Source: Streptomyces ficellus
GTDB taxonomy: Bacteria > Actinomycetota > Actinomycetes > Streptomycetales > Streptomycetaceae
Length of the DNA: 64,000 nt
Assembly: GCF_030406405.1 (NCBI RefSeq)
Contig: NZ_JAUEPL010000002.1
Span: forward strand, 186,001 to 250,000
Reading direction: 5' to 3'
Shown here piece by piece: positions 1 through 8,758 of this stretch (positions are counted from its first letter, which is position 1; every line of letters starts with the position of its first letter). A program made the translations under genes and the position numbers. The notes under the pieces were generated by a model. The model had not been told where the DNA came from, did not search any database, and worked only from the letters and a program-made list of their open reading frames with translations.

Positions 1-415
1 CGGAGATGTCGTTCTGCGAGCCGGGACAGAGGACTTGGGCGACGGTCTCCGGCGACTTGGGGTTGCTGATGTCGAAGATCCGGAAGCCGTCGTAGTTGCC
101 GGCGAAGGCGTACCTGCCCTGGAAGGCGAGGTCGGAGTTGATGCTGGTGAAGGCGTCACGTGGGACGTTGGCGACGTGCCGGATGTTGTCGCTGTGGACG
201 ATCTCGTCCACGCCGGGTATCTCGCCGGACTGGATGGCCGCCCGGGCTTCCGCCCGCTGCTGTGAGGACGCCGTGCCCGGTGGGGCGGGGGCGTCTCCGG
301 GATCGGGTGTGGCGGCCGCGGGTCCGGCCGTCAGCAGGGTTGCGAGGAGTCCGGCTGCGGCGGTGGCCACTCCCAGACGTCTGCGCCGCACGCGTGTGGT
401 GTGCAACGAGGTCAC
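1..415 (-). CDS. secreted LVIVD-repeat protein (C-terminal part outside window)
   Basis: Only the first 138 codons are present; the frame runs off the left edge. The GTG start at 415 follows a GGGAGGA site at a good distance. The product opens with an Arg-rich stretch and a hydrophobic segment ending in TAGPAAA, a typical secretory signal peptide. The mature part contains FAGNYDGFRIFDISNPKSP, which matches the LVIVD repeat (a six-residue-centred beta-propeller repeat of surface or secreted bacterial proteins). The likely role is an extracellular beta-propeller of unknown ligand. The divergent neighbour on the other strand is a DUF305 lipoprotein, so two exported proteins share this intergenic region. 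The family call is inferred from one and a half repeats. Confidence 0.75.
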   Translation of the reverse strand, partial: MTSLHTTRVRRRRLGVATAAAGLLATLLTAGPAAATPDPGDAPAPPGTASSQQRAEARAAIQSGEIPGVDEIVHSDNIRHVANVPRDAFTSINSDLAFQGRYAFAGNYDGFRIFDISNPKSPETVAQVLCPGSQNDIS

Positions 416-591
416 TTGCGTCCTCCCTTGTATCCGTTCGTGGTCGAACGGGTCGCGGACCCCGGCAGTATCGTCCTTTGCATGCTCATCTCAATAGATG
501 GCAACAGAGACGTAATGAAATCTTCTGATCACGCGAGCCGGAAAGCGTGCTAGGACGGTCCCCATCACCCCAAGTGCCACTGGAGGTCTCC

Positions 592-1269
592 GTGTTGAAG
601 CGCAGCAGATCCGTGGTCGCGGCGGCCACGCTGGCCGTCGTACTCGCTCTGGGGGCGTGCGAGTCGGCGCCCTCCGGCCCGGGAGACGAACCGCAGCCCA
701 AGGCGAACGGCGCGACCGGCACGACGGCCGGGAGCGGCGGTCCGGGGGTGGTGGCGCCGGGGAAGCCGGGGGAACCCGCCCGCACGCTGTCGCCGGAGGA
801 GGCCGCCAAGGCGGTCCCGCCCGACACCCCCAACGCGGCGGACTTCATGTATACGCAGATGATGATCGTCCACCACGGGCAGGCGCTGGAGATGACCGCG
901 CTCGCCCCCAAGCAGGCGGCATCGGCGCAGGTCAAGGCCCTGGCCGCGCGCATAGCCGCGGCGCAGCAGCCGGAAATCGGCGCGATGCGGGGATGGCTGA
1001 AAAGCAACGGTGGCCCGAGGGCGCAGACGGGGCACGACCACGGCACCATGCCCGGTATGGCCACCAAGACCCAATTGGCCCAGTTGCGTGCCGCGCGGGG
1101 CGCGGCCTTCGACCAGCTGTTCCTGACCTTGATGATCGTCCACCACGAGGGCGCGGTGAGCATGGCCACGGAGGTGCTGTCGCAGGGCAACAACGTCCAG
1201 GTGGAGGAGATGGCGAACGACGTGATCGCGCAGCAGACCGCCGAGATCAACCGCATGCGCTCGATGTGA
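592..1269 (+). CDS. DUF305 domain lipoprotein
   Basis: A 225-residue exported lipoprotein. The signal peptide (residues 1-20) ends in the lipobox LALGAC, followed by a Gly/Pro-rich linker to about residue 75. The DUF305 domain carries two matching halves, each with a Met/His cluster: MYTQMMIVHHGQALEM near residue 85 and LMIVHHEGAVSMA near residue 180. A His/Met-rich HDHGTMPGM lies between them. Members of this ferritin-like four-helix family are often encoded with copper-handling genes; metal binding here is inferred from the conserved His and Met residues. I chose the GTG at 592 because GGAGG lies five bases upstream; a GTG at 547 in frame has no such site. Confidence 0.85.
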   Translation: MLKRSRSVVAAATLAVVLALGACESAPSGPGDEPQPKANGATGTTAGSGGPGVVAPGKPGEPARTLSPEEAAKAVPPDTPNAADFMYTQMMIVHHGQALEMTALAPKQAASAQVKALAARIAAAQQPEIGAMRGWLKSNGGPRAQTGHDHGTMPGMATKTQLAQLRAARGAAFDQLFLTLMIVHHEGAVSMATEVLSQGNNVQVEEMANDVIAQQTAEINRMRSM

Positions 1270-1399
1270 CCGGCTCGCGGGCAGCCGCCTGCGCCCGCAC
1301 GGCCGCTCCGTCCGGCGTACGGACGCTGACCGCGCGCACACCTCCCGCACGCGGCCCGGCGGTGGGATCCTGAAAGTCCCTGCGGGAAGGAGCGCAGCA

Positions 1400-2755
1400 G
1401 TGCTTCGTGTCGCCGTCATCGGTTCCGGGCCCAGCGGGGTCTACACCGCCCAGTCCCTGGTCGAACAGACCGTGGTGCCGGACATCCAGGTGCATGTCCT
1501 GGACCGGTTGCCGTGTCCGTACGGGCTCGTACGGTACGGGGTCGCCCCGGACCACGAGAAGATCAAGTCCCTGCAGAGCAACCTGCGTACCGTCCTGGAG
1601 CACGAACGGGTCGGGTTCGTCGGCAATGTCGAGGTCGGTGCGCGCGGGCTGACGCCCGGGCGGCTGCTGGAGCTGTACCACGCGGTCGTGTACTGCGTCG
1701 GCGCGGCACGGGACCGCCGGCTCGGCGTGCCGGGCGAGGACCTGCCCGGGAGTTGCTCCGCCACCGAATTCGTCTCCTGGTACAGCGCCCACCCCGACGC
1801 CGCCGACAGGGCCTTCGTGCTGGGCGCCCGGTCGGCCGTGGTGATCGGCGTGGGCAATGTGGCCGTGGACGTCGCGCGGATCCTGGCGCGCGGTCCGCAG
1901 GAGCTGCACCCCACGGACGTACCGGAGGGGGCGCTGGGCGCGCTGGCCGCGAGCCGCGTGCGTGAGGTGCACATGGTGGGCCGGCGGGGCCCGTCGCAGG
2001 CTAAGTTCACCACCAAGGAGCTGCGGGAGCTCGGATCGCTGCCCGGGGCGGAGGTCGCGGTGGAACCCGCCGACCTCGCGCTCGACCCGGCGTTCGCGGA
2101 CCCGGCCGGGCTTCCGGCGGTCAACCGGCGCAACGTGGAGGTGATCCGCGGCTGGGCCGGCGAGATGGCGGAGGCCACCCGGGAGGCCCGCGAACGGACC
2201 ATCCGGGTGCGGTTCTTCCTGCGGCCGGTGGAGGTGCTCGGCGAGGGCGGCCGGGTGGCGGGGGTACGTTTCGAGCGGACGGTTCCGGACGGCGCGGGCG
2301 GTGTCCGGGGGACGGGAACGTACGAGGACGTCGAGGCCCAGCTGGTGCTGCGAGCGGTCGGCTACCGCGGCGTACCACTGCCCGGGCTGCCCTTCGACGC
2401 GGCGCGCGGGACGGTGCCGCACGCGGCGGGGCGGGTGCTGCGGGAGGGGGTGCCGTCGCCGGGTGAGTACGTCGCGGGGTGGATCAAGCGCGGCCCGACC
2501 GGCGTGATCGGCACGAACCGGCCGTGCGCCAAGGAGACGGCCGGCTCGCTGCTGGAGGACGCCCCCGCGCTGGCGCGCCGGGCGGTGGCCGACGACCCCC
2601 TCGCGGCGCTGCGCGCCTGGGGGCACCGGCCGGTGGAGTGGCCCGGCTGGCTGGCGATCGAGCGGGCGGAGGCGGCCCTGGGCCGCAGGCTGGGGCGGGG
2701 CTCGGTGAAGATCCCCGACTGGCCGGGCCTGCTGAAGGCAGCGGGCCAGACCTGA
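1400..2755 (+). CDS. fprA: FprA-type ferredoxin/flavodoxin-NADP+ reductase
   Basis: A 451-residue flavoprotein of the adrenodoxin-reductase type, which moves electrons between NADPH and ferredoxin, often for cytochromes P450. The FAD motif GSGPSGVYTA lies at residues 8-17. A second dinucleotide motif, VIGVGNVAVDVARIL, lies near residue 150 for NADPH. The C-terminal stretch GTNRPCAKETAGSLL near residue 370 is the family hallmark. The start is GTG with GGAAGGAG upstream. The gene stands alone after the DUF305 lipoprotein (about 130 bases apart), so no ferredoxin partner is visible beside it. Confidence 0.9.
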   Translation: MLRVAVIGSGPSGVYTAQSLVEQTVVPDIQVHVLDRLPCPYGLVRYGVAPDHEKIKSLQSNLRTVLEHERVGFVGNVEVGARGLTPGRLLELYHAVVYCVGAARDRRLGVPGEDLPGSCSATEFVSWYSAHPDAADRAFVLGARSAVVIGVGNVAVDVARILARGPQELHPTDVPEGALGALAASRVREVHMVGRRGPSQAKFTTKELRELGSLPGAEVAVEPADLALDPAFADPAGLPAVNRRNVEVIRGWAGEMAEATREARERTIRVRFFLRPVEVLGEGGRVAGVRFERTVPDGAGGVRGTGTYEDVEAQLVLRAVGYRGVPLPGLPFDAARGTVPHAAGRVLREGVPSPGEYVAGWIKRGPTGVIGTNRPCAKETAGSLLEDAPALARRAVADDPLAALRAWGHRPVEWPGWLAIERAEAALGRRLGRGSVKIPDWPGLLKAAGQT

Positions 2756-2888
2756 CGCCGGCCGGGAGCGGCCGCGCCCGGCCGGCCAGACTTCACGGGA
2801 CGGGTGGACGGACCGGGGTCGGCCACGCCCGCGCCGGCCCCGTCACGCGCGGGGGGGGCGGCCGCGCCCGCGGGCGGTGACACCGGGA

Positions 2889-3239
2889 CTACGCGGTGCC
2901 CTGGCGGGCCGCTTGGGCGTCGGCGGCGGAGAGGACCGTGTCCAGCAGGCCGGGGAAGAGCGCGTCCAGATCGTCGCGCCGCAGGCCGTTCATCTTGGCC
3001 GTGCCCCGGTACGCCTGCCGGATGACACCGCTCTCGCGCAGCACCCGGAAGTGGTGCGTGGTGGTGGACTTGGTGACCGGCAACTCGATGTACGAGCAGG
3101 CCACCTCACCGTCCGCCGCCGCCAGTTCACGTACGACGCGCAGCCTCATCGGGTCGGAGAGAGCGTGAAGCACCGTCTCCAGGCGGATCTGGTCGCGCGC
3201 GGGGTGAGCGAGGTCGCGCGGGCTGGTCGCGGTGGTCAC
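2889..3239 (-). CDS. ArsR-family transcriptional regulator
   Basis: A 116-residue winged-helix protein. ALSDPMRLRVVRELA near residues 25-40 is the opening helix of ArsR domains, and the recognition region is TKSTTTHHFRVLRESGVI near residues 60-77. A single cysteine (VACSYIEL, near residue 50) is the only obvious thiol, so classic metal-binding cysteine pairs are absent. It is divergent from the Old Yellow Enzyme gene at 3368 and probably controls it; the shared region holds repeated GTACGA/TCGTAC half-sites. The GTG start at 3239 has GGAG six bases upstream. Confidence 0.85.
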   Translation of the reverse strand: MTTATSPRDLAHPARDQIRLETVLHALSDPMRLRVVRELAAADGEVACSYIELPVTKSTTTHHFRVLRESGVIRQAYRGTAKMNGLRRDDLDALFPGLLDTVLSAADAQAARQGTA

Positions 3240-3367
3240 GGCGGCTCCACTTCATCGGGGACCTCCATTGTACGAGTGGTACGAGGCCCGTCGTAGTTTG
3301 ACAGACGACGTACTACGATGGGTATCGTACGAGGCGTACCCGAGGCCCGCCCCGAATGGAGTCCGTC
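3240..3367. promoter_or_regulatory. divergent promoter/operator region, ArsR regulator and Old Yellow Enzyme
   Basis: This 128-base region is unusually rich in GTACGA, TCGTAC and TACGA/TCGTA half-sites, including an inverted repeat CGTCGT...ACGACG around 3290-3310. A perfect TTGACA is present at 3298-3303 on the plus strand, but no matching -10 at ideal spacing is obvious. On the minus strand TACAAT (complement of 3267-3272) lies 28 bases upstream of the regulator start. The half-sites are the natural candidates for the regulator's operator. This is inferred from position and symmetry only. Confidence 0.55.
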
Positions 3368-4450
3368 GTGAGCGCACTGTTCGAGCCCCGCACCCTGCGG
3401 TCGCTGACCATCCCCAACCGCGTCTGGATGGCACCGATGTGCCAGTACAGCGCGGAGGCGTTCGGCCCGACCGCGGGGGTGGCGAACGACTGGCACTTCG
3501 CGCACTACGCCGCCCGCGCCGCCGGTGGCACCGGGCTGATCCTGCTGGAGGCGACGGCCGTGTCCGCCGAGGGCCGCATCAGCCCCTATGACCTCGGCAT
3601 CTGGAACGACACGCAGGTCGAGGCGCTGCGCAGGATCACCGGCTTCCTCAAGGGCCAGGGCACCGTCCCGGGCGTGCAGATCGCCCACGCCGGCCGCAAG
3701 GCGTCCACCGACCGGCCGTGGAAGGGCGGCGCCCCGGTCGGCGCCGACGCGCACGGCTGGCAGCCGGTCGCCCCCAGCGCGCTGCCGTTCGACGAGGGCC
3801 ACCCGGTGCCCGCCGAGCTGAGCACCGAGGAGATCAGGGCCGTCACCGCGCGGTTCGCCGACGCCGCGCGCCGCGCGCTGGACGCGGGCTTCGAGGTCGT
3901 CGAGATCCACGGCGCGCATGGTTACCTGATCGGCGAGTTCCTCTCCCCGTACAGCAATCACCGTACCGACGCGTACGGCGGCTCCTTCGAGAACCGTACG
4001 CGCTTCGCTCTGGAGGTGGTCGACGCGGTGCGGGAGGTGTGGCCCGGGGAACTGCCGCTGTTCTTCCGGATCTCGGCCACCGACTGGCTGGAGGAGGAGG
4101 CCGGCTGGACGGCGGACGACACGGTCCGCTTCGCCGCGCTGCTCAAGGAGCACGGGGTCGACCTGCTCGATGTGTCGAGCGGCGGCAACGCGCCGCGCGT
4201 CCGTATCCCCGTCGGGCCGGGCTACCAGGTGCCGTTCGCCGCGCGGGTGAAGGCGGAGACCGGCCTTCCGGTCGCCGCCGTCGGGCTGATCACCGAGGCC
4301 GGGCAGGCCGAGAAGATCGTCGCCAACGGAGAGGCGGACGCGGTGCTCCTGGGCCGTGAGCTGCTGCGCAACCCCTCGTGGGCCCGGCACGCGGCGCGCG
4401 AGCTCGGCGGCGACGTGCACGTCCCCGACCAGTACCACCGCTCGGTCTGA
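3368..4450 (+). CDS. Old Yellow Enzyme family NADH:flavin oxidoreductase (YqjM-like)
   Basis: A 360-residue FMN-dependent ene-reductase of the type that reduces alpha,beta-unsaturated carbonyls. Seen: IPNRVWMAPMCQYSA near residue 15 (with the Cys typical of the thermophilic-like/YqjM class), QIAHAGRKAS near residue 105, HGAHGYLIGEFLSPYSN near residue 180 and the FMN phosphate site VLLGRELLRNP near the end. I chose GTG at 3368, six bases after GGAG, over an in-frame ATG at 3356 that lacks a ribosome site. It is divergent from the ArsR gene and probably repressed by it in the absence of an electrophile or oxidant (inference). A hairpin follows the stop. Confidence 0.9.
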   Translation: MSALFEPRTLRSLTIPNRVWMAPMCQYSAEAFGPTAGVANDWHFAHYAARAAGGTGLILLEATAVSAEGRISPYDLGIWNDTQVEALRRITGFLKGQGTVPGVQIAHAGRKASTDRPWKGGAPVGADAHGWQPVAPSALPFDEGHPVPAELSTEEIRAVTARFADAARRALDAGFEVVEIHGAHGYLIGEFLSPYSNHRTDAYGGSFENRTRFALEVVDAVREVWPGELPLFFRISATDWLEEEAGWTADDTVRFAALLKEHGVDLLDVSSGGNAPRVRIPVGPGYQVPFAARVKAETGLPVAAVGLITEAGQAEKIVANGEADAVLLGRELLRNPSWARHAARELGGDVHVPDQYHRSV

Positions 4451-4456
4451 AAACCT

Positions 4457-4497
4457 TTCCGGTCCGGCCGCGGGCGTGGGGCGCGGCCGGGCCGGAA
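4457..4497 (+). terminator. hairpin terminator after the Old Yellow Enzyme gene
   Basis: The two arms 4457-4472 and 4482-4497 pair over 16 bases (one G-T pair) with a 9-base loop. It starts 7 bases after the stop codon. There is no T-run, as is usual for Streptomyces hairpin terminators. Confidence 0.65.
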
Positions 4498-4599
4498 CAT
4501 GCGGTGTGACCTGGGAGGACGCGCCTCCGGCGGCCACTGTCAGTGGGTGGGTGCAGACTGGCCCGTATCCGCGACAACGGCGTCCTGGAGGGTGTCGGC

Positions 4600-5685
4600 A
4601 TGACCGACGTACTACTGACCGTAGGCACACGCAAAGGACTGTTCATCGGCCGCAGGCGCGGCGGCAGATGGGAGTTCGACGGCCCGCAGTTCAACGCGCA
4701 GGCCGTGTATTCGATCGGCATCGACATGCGCCGGACCACACCCCGGCTGCTGGTCGGCGGGGACAGTTCGCACTGGGGCCCTTCGGTGTTCCACTCCGAC
4801 GACCTCGGCGCGACGTGGACGGAGCCGGTGCGGCCGGCCGTCAAGTTCCCCAAGGACACCGGGGCTTCGCTGGAGCGGGTGTGGCAGCTGCATCCGGCCG
4901 GCCCGGCGGCGCCGGGCGTGGTGTACGCGGGCACCGAGCCCGCCGCGCTGTTCCGGTCCGAGGACGGCGGCGAGACCTTCGAGCTGGTCCGGCCGCTCTG
5001 GGAGCATCCGACCCGGTCGCAGTGGATGCCGGGCGGCGGCGGCGAGGGGCTGCACACGGTCGTCACCGACCCGAGGGACCCGGACGCCGTGACCGTCGCG
5101 GTGTCGACGGCCGGGGTGTTCCGGTCCCAGGACGGCGGCGCGAGCTGGTCGCCGTCCAACCACGGGGTGTCGGCGGTGTTCCTGCCGGACCCCAACCCGG
5201 TCTTCGGGCAGTGCGTGCACAAGATCGCGCAGGACGCGGGCGATCCGGACCGGCTGTACCTGCAGAACCACTGGGGCGTGTACCGGAGCGACGACGCGGG
5301 CGTCACATGGACCGACATCGGCGCGGGACTGCCCTCCGACTTCGGCTTCGCGACGGCCGCGCACCCGCACCGGGCGGACGTGGCGTACGTCTTCCCCATC
5401 ACGGCGGACTCCGACCGGGTGCCGGCGGAGCGGCGTTGCCGTGTCTACCGCACGAGTGACGCGGGCGGCGGCTGGGAAGCCCTGTCGGCGGGCCTGCCGC
5501 AGGAAGACCACTACGGCACGGTGCTGCGTGACGCGATGTGCACGGACGACGCGGATCCGGCCGGTGTCTACTTCGGCAACCGCAACGGCGAGGTGTACGC
5601 GAGCGCCGACGACGGCGACAGCTGGCACCTGCTCGCCTCGCACCTGCCGGATGTGCTGTGCGTACGGGCGGCGGTGATCGGCTGA
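4600..5685 (+). CDS. BNR/Asp-box repeat protein (sialidase-like beta-propeller)
   Basis: A 361-residue protein with at least six Asp-box (S-x-D-x-G-x-T-W) copies: SDDLGATW, SEDGGETF, SQDGGASW, SDDAGVTW, TSDAGGGW and SADDGDSW, spaced along the chain. This predicts a six- or seven-bladed beta-propeller of the sialidase/VPS10-like or YCF48-like group. It has no signal peptide and so is probably cytoplasmic. Catalytic sialidase residues cannot be assigned, so hydrolase activity is not claimed. I chose ATG 4600 because GGAGG lies seven bases upstream and the motif TVGTRKGLF follows at once. Confidence 0.8.
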   Translation: MTDVLLTVGTRKGLFIGRRRGGRWEFDGPQFNAQAVYSIGIDMRRTTPRLLVGGDSSHWGPSVFHSDDLGATWTEPVRPAVKFPKDTGASLERVWQLHPAGPAAPGVVYAGTEPAALFRSEDGGETFELVRPLWEHPTRSQWMPGGGGEGLHTVVTDPRDPDAVTVAVSTAGVFRSQDGGASWSPSNHGVSAVFLPDPNPVFGQCVHKIAQDAGDPDRLYLQNHWGVYRSDDAGVTWTDIGAGLPSDFGFATAAHPHRADVAYVFPITADSDRVPAERRCRVYRTSDAGGGWEALSAGLPQEDHYGTVLRDAMCTDDADPAGVYFGNRNGEVYASADDGDSWHLLASHLPDVLCVRAAVIG

Positions 5686-5783
5686 ACCGACCTGCTGTCG
5701 CGCGGGCGTCCGTCAGGAGCGGGCGGGCGGCCGACCGCTCCTTGGCCCGGTTACCCGCTCGTACCCAGGGAGCGGCGGCCGGC

Positions 5784-6461
5784 TCAGGGCAGGCGCCAGT
5801 CCACCGGCTGGGCACCCAGGCGGACGAGCAGGTCATTGGTGCGGCTGAACGGGCGTGAACCGAAGAAGCCCCGGTCCGCCGACATGGGCGACGGGTGCGC
5901 CGACTCGATCGCCGGCAGGTCGCCGAGGAACGGCCGCAGGTTGCGGGCGTCCCGTCCCCACAGCACGGACACCATCGGCTTGCCCCGCGCGACCAGGGCG
6001 CGGATGGCCTGCTCGGTCACTTCCTCCCACCCCTTGCCACGGTGGGCCCCGGGCTTGCGGGGCGCCGTGGTGAGCGCCCTGTTGAGCAGCAGCACACCCT
6101 GCTGGGTCCACGGCGTCAGGTCGCCGTTGGAGGGCCGCGGAAGCCCGAGGTCCGTCTGCAGCTCGCGGAAGATGTTCTCCAGGCTGCCGGGGAGCTGACG
6201 CACGTCGGGCGAGACGGCGAAACTGTGCCCGATGGCCATTCCCGGGGTGGGGTATGGGTCCTGACCGACTATCAGGACGCGTACGTCGTCGAAGGGCTGC
6301 TGGAAGGCGCGCAGAACGTGCGGTCCGGCGGGCAGGTAGGTACGGCCTGCCGCGATCTCGGCACGGAGGAAATCACCCATCGCGGCGATGCGCCCGGCCA
6401 CGGGACGCAGTGCCTCCGCCCATCCGGGCTCGACGAGTTCGTTCAAAGGTAGTGCTGCCAC
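5784..6461 (-). CDS. ung: uracil-DNA glycosylase
   Basis: A 225-residue family 1 uracil-DNA glycosylase, which removes uracil from DNA at the start of base excision repair. The water-activating motif GQDPYP places the catalytic Asp at residue 68. The minor-groove/leucine-loop motif [14 protein letters not shown] starts with His189. The length is usual for the family. It converges on the BNR-repeat gene with about 100 bases between the stops. Confidence 0.95.
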   Translation of the reverse strand: MAALPLNELVEPGWAEALRPVAGRIAAMGDFLRAEIAAGRTYLPAGPHVLRAFQQPFDDVRVLIVGQDPYPTPGMAIGHSFAVSPDVRQLPGSLENIFRELQTDLGLPRPSNGDLTPWTQQGVLLLNRALTTAPRKPGAHRGKGWEEVTEQAIRALVARGKPMVSVLWGRDARNLRPFLGDLPAIESAHPSPMSADRGFFGSRPFSRTNDLLVRLGAQPVDWRLP

Positions 6462-6606
6462 GGCGCGTCACTCTACCGGCGGAGCGGTGCGCCGCCGAAC
6501 CGGCCGGCCCGCTCGCGCGGATCTCGGGATAGGCTCCCGCCGTCGCTGCTCCCACCCCCATTCCTTCCCTCGTTTCTTCCTTCGCTCTTCGTCCTGGAGT
6601 CGGTCC

Positions 6607-7620
6607 ATGGGTTCGCGCCGGTCTTCGCCGCACAGTTGCCCGGGCGGTGGTACGTGGGTGCTGGGCGTCGACTCCGGTGGGTCCGGACTGCGGGTGGCGC
6701 TCGCCGCCGTGGCGCCCGGGGTAGCCGCCGAGGTGGTCCAGAGCGTGGCGTTCGGTGAGCCGGTGCGCACCGGGGCGGGCGGGATCGACGCCGGGCAGCT
6801 GCTGGAGCGGCTGGTGCCCGCCGCCGAGGGGCTGCTCGGGCGTGCCGGAGCCGGCGGGCTCGCCGCGGTGGCGGTGGGGGCCGCGGGGATGGCCACGCTC
6901 GGGGACGAACTGCGCGCCCGCCTGCCGGAGGCGCTGCGGCGTTCGCTGGGCGTGGACCGCCTGGCGCTGGCCGCCGACGCGGTCACGGCGTACGCCGGGG
7001 CGCTCGGGCAGCGGCCCGGGGCGGTGGTCGCCGCCGGCACCGGCATGATCGCGCTCGGCACGGACCTGTCCACCTGGCGCCGCGCGGACGGCTGGGGGCA
7101 TCTGCTGGGCGACTGCGGCGGCGGAGCCTGGATCGGCCGGGCCGGGCTGGAGGCGGCCATGCGCGCGTACGACGGGCGGCGCGGCGGCTCGGCCGCACTC
7201 CTGGCGCGCGTCGAGGCGGTGTTCGGGCCCCCGGCCACGCTGCCGGGGCTGCTCTACCCACGCGCCGACCGGCCCGCCGTGCTCGCCTCGTTCGCGCCCG
7301 AGGTGGCCCGGTGCGCCGCCGACGACCCGGTGTCGGCCGGCATCCTCGCGCGGGCGGCAGGCCACATCGCGGAGGCGGCGGCCGCCGTCTGCCCGCCCGG
7401 CGACGACCGCGAAGTCGCCCTGACCGGCGGCCTGTTCGCGATGGGTGACCCCCTCCTCGTACCGCTGCGGGCGGAGCTCGCGGAGCAACTGCCGTACGCG
7501 CGGCCGGTGTCCGCCGCGGGCGATCCGCTCTCCGGCGCGGTGGCCGTCGCCGCGGCGCTGGCCACGGACACGCTCCGGCTGCCTCGCCAGCCGGGCATGC
7601 TGGACACAACACCCCTGTAA
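6607..7620 (+). CDS. BadF/BadG-type sugar kinase (N-acetylglucosamine kinase-like)
   Basis: A 337-residue ASKHA-fold ATPase. The first phosphate loop WVLGVDSGGSGLRVAL lies near residues 18-33. A second Gly-rich ATP motif, VVAAGTGMIALG, lies near residue 140, followed by GDCGGGAWIGRAGLEA. EVALTGGLFAMGDPL near residue 270 is the adenosine motif. This layout is that of N-acetylglucosamine kinases rather than the Fe-S BadF activators, because no cysteine cluster is present. ATG 6607 has GGAG seven bases upstream. The substrate is not proven. Confidence 0.8.
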   Translation: MGSRRSSPHSCPGGGTWVLGVDSGGSGLRVALAAVAPGVAAEVVQSVAFGEPVRTGAGGIDAGQLLERLVPAAEGLLGRAGAGGLAAVAVGAAGMATLGDELRARLPEALRRSLGVDRLALAADAVTAYAGALGQRPGAVVAAGTGMIALGTDLSTWRRADGWGHLLGDCGGGAWIGRAGLEAAMRAYDGRRGGSAALLARVEAVFGPPATLPGLLYPRADRPAVLASFAPEVARCAADDPVSAGILARAAGHIAEAAAAVCPPGDDREVALTGGLFAMGDPLLVPLRAELAEQLPYARPVSAAGDPLSGAVAVAAALATDTLRLPRQPGMLDTTPL

Positions 7621-7708
7621 CCGACCGATCGGACATAGCCGGACAGAGGGCGCCCGACTGCCCCCTCCCCAAGCGTCGGAGCAGGTAAAGCCAGTAGCAT
7701 GCGGCGCC

Positions 7709-8629
7709 ATGAGCTCCCCCACTGGGCCCGCTTCCGGCCTGCCTGTACGAATGCCGCGACCCCGCCAGTCAGGGCGGCACCGTCGCCCCGAACCCGTGGC
7801 GGCGCCCGAGGGCGCGCCCGCGCTCGTTCTCGCCGTTCCCGGCGCCCCTTCCGCCGCTGTGCGCAGCCAGGCGGAAGAGGTCGTGAGCATCGCCCGTTCC
7901 GAGCTGCCCGGCCTGGAGGCCGCGATCGGTTTCCTGGACGGCGACGACACCGAGTACCCCACGCTCGCGGGCGTCCTGAGGCAGGCCGCCGCGCTGCGCG
8001 TGGAGCGGTACGAGTTCGCCAAGGCCGCCGGCCGTGAGGTCGCCGAGCCGCAGGGCCCGGCCGCCGTCGTGGTGCCGCTCCTGGCGGGCCCGGACAACGC
8101 CCTGATGGGCCGTATACAGGAGGCCATCGCGGACAGCGGCGCGTCCGCCGAGCTGACCGACGTCCTGGGCCCCCACCCGCTGCTCGCGGAGGCGCTGCAC
8201 GTGCGCCTGTCCGAGGCGGGGCTGGCGCGTGCCGACCGGGCGCGGCTGTTCACGGTCGCCACGGCGGCCGACGGGATCGTGCTGGCCACGGTGGGTGGCG
8301 AGGAGGCCGTGCAGGCGGCCGGGATCACCGGCATGCTGCTGGCCGCGCGGCTCGCCGTGCCGGTGATCGCCGCCGGGCTGGACCAGGAGGGCTCGGTGGC
8401 GGCGGTGGCCGAGCAACTGCGGGGCTCCGGCTCGACGCAGCTGGCGCTGGCGCCGTACCTGATCGGCCCGGAGCTGGCCGAAGGGCTGCTGGACGGCGCC
8501 GCCAAGGCCGCGGACTGCCCGGTGGCCGAGCCGCTGGGAGCGTACCCGGCCGTCGGCAAGCTGGTGCTGTCGCAGTACACGACGGCGCTGGGCATCGTCC
8601 CGCAGCCGCAGGGGGCACCGGTCCGCTGA
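7709..8629 (+). CDS. CbiX-like (sirohydrochlorin chelatase-type) protein
   Basis: A 306-residue protein of two similar alpha/beta halves. The first half has ALVLAVPGAPSAAVRSQAEEVV and VVVPLLAGPDNALMGRIQEAI, which fit the CbiX/SirB chelatase fold (core strand, then helix, with P-L-L before a ligand loop). The usual catalytic His after the first strand (HGS) is replaced by PGA, so chelatase activity is doubtful. The N-terminal 30 residues are basic and disordered. A perfect terminator follows the stop. Confidence 0.55.
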   Translation: MSSPTGPASGLPVRMPRPRQSGRHRRPEPVAAPEGAPALVLAVPGAPSAAVRSQAEEVVSIARSELPGLEAAIGFLDGDDTEYPTLAGVLRQAAALRVERYEFAKAAGREVAEPQGPAAVVVPLLAGPDNALMGRIQEAIADSGASAELTDVLGPHPLLAEALHVRLSEAGLARADRARLFTVATAADGIVLATVGGEEAVQAAGITGMLLAARLAVPVIAAGLDQEGSVAAVAEQLRGSGSTQLALAPYLIGPELAEGLLDGAAKAADCPVAEPLGAYPAVGKLVLSQYTTALGIVPQPQGAPVR

Positions 8630-8647
8630 CCCCATGGGCACAGTGAA

Positions 8648-8685
8648 GGGCCCGCGCCGGACGTCCTCCGGCGCGGGCCCTTTTT
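8648..8685 (+). terminator. intrinsic terminator
   Basis: A perfect 14-base stem (8648-8661 with 8667-8680), a 5-base loop and then TTTTT at 8681-8685. It lies 18 bases after the CbiX-like gene and faces the convergent FUSC gene. Two A residues just upstream of the stem could extend pairing, so it may also work on the other strand. Confidence 0.9.
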
Positions 8686-8758
8686 CCCACTCAGGCCTCG
8701 GACACCGTCACGGCGCACGGCGTCCAGGCCAAGCGGGCGGGTGGTTCGGCAGGGTGGC

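Noticed and set aside
6373..8718. 781-codon open frame on the minus strand opposite the kinase and CbiX-like genes
   Set aside because: It spans two real genes and a terminator, and has Ser/Arg-rich composition without motifs.
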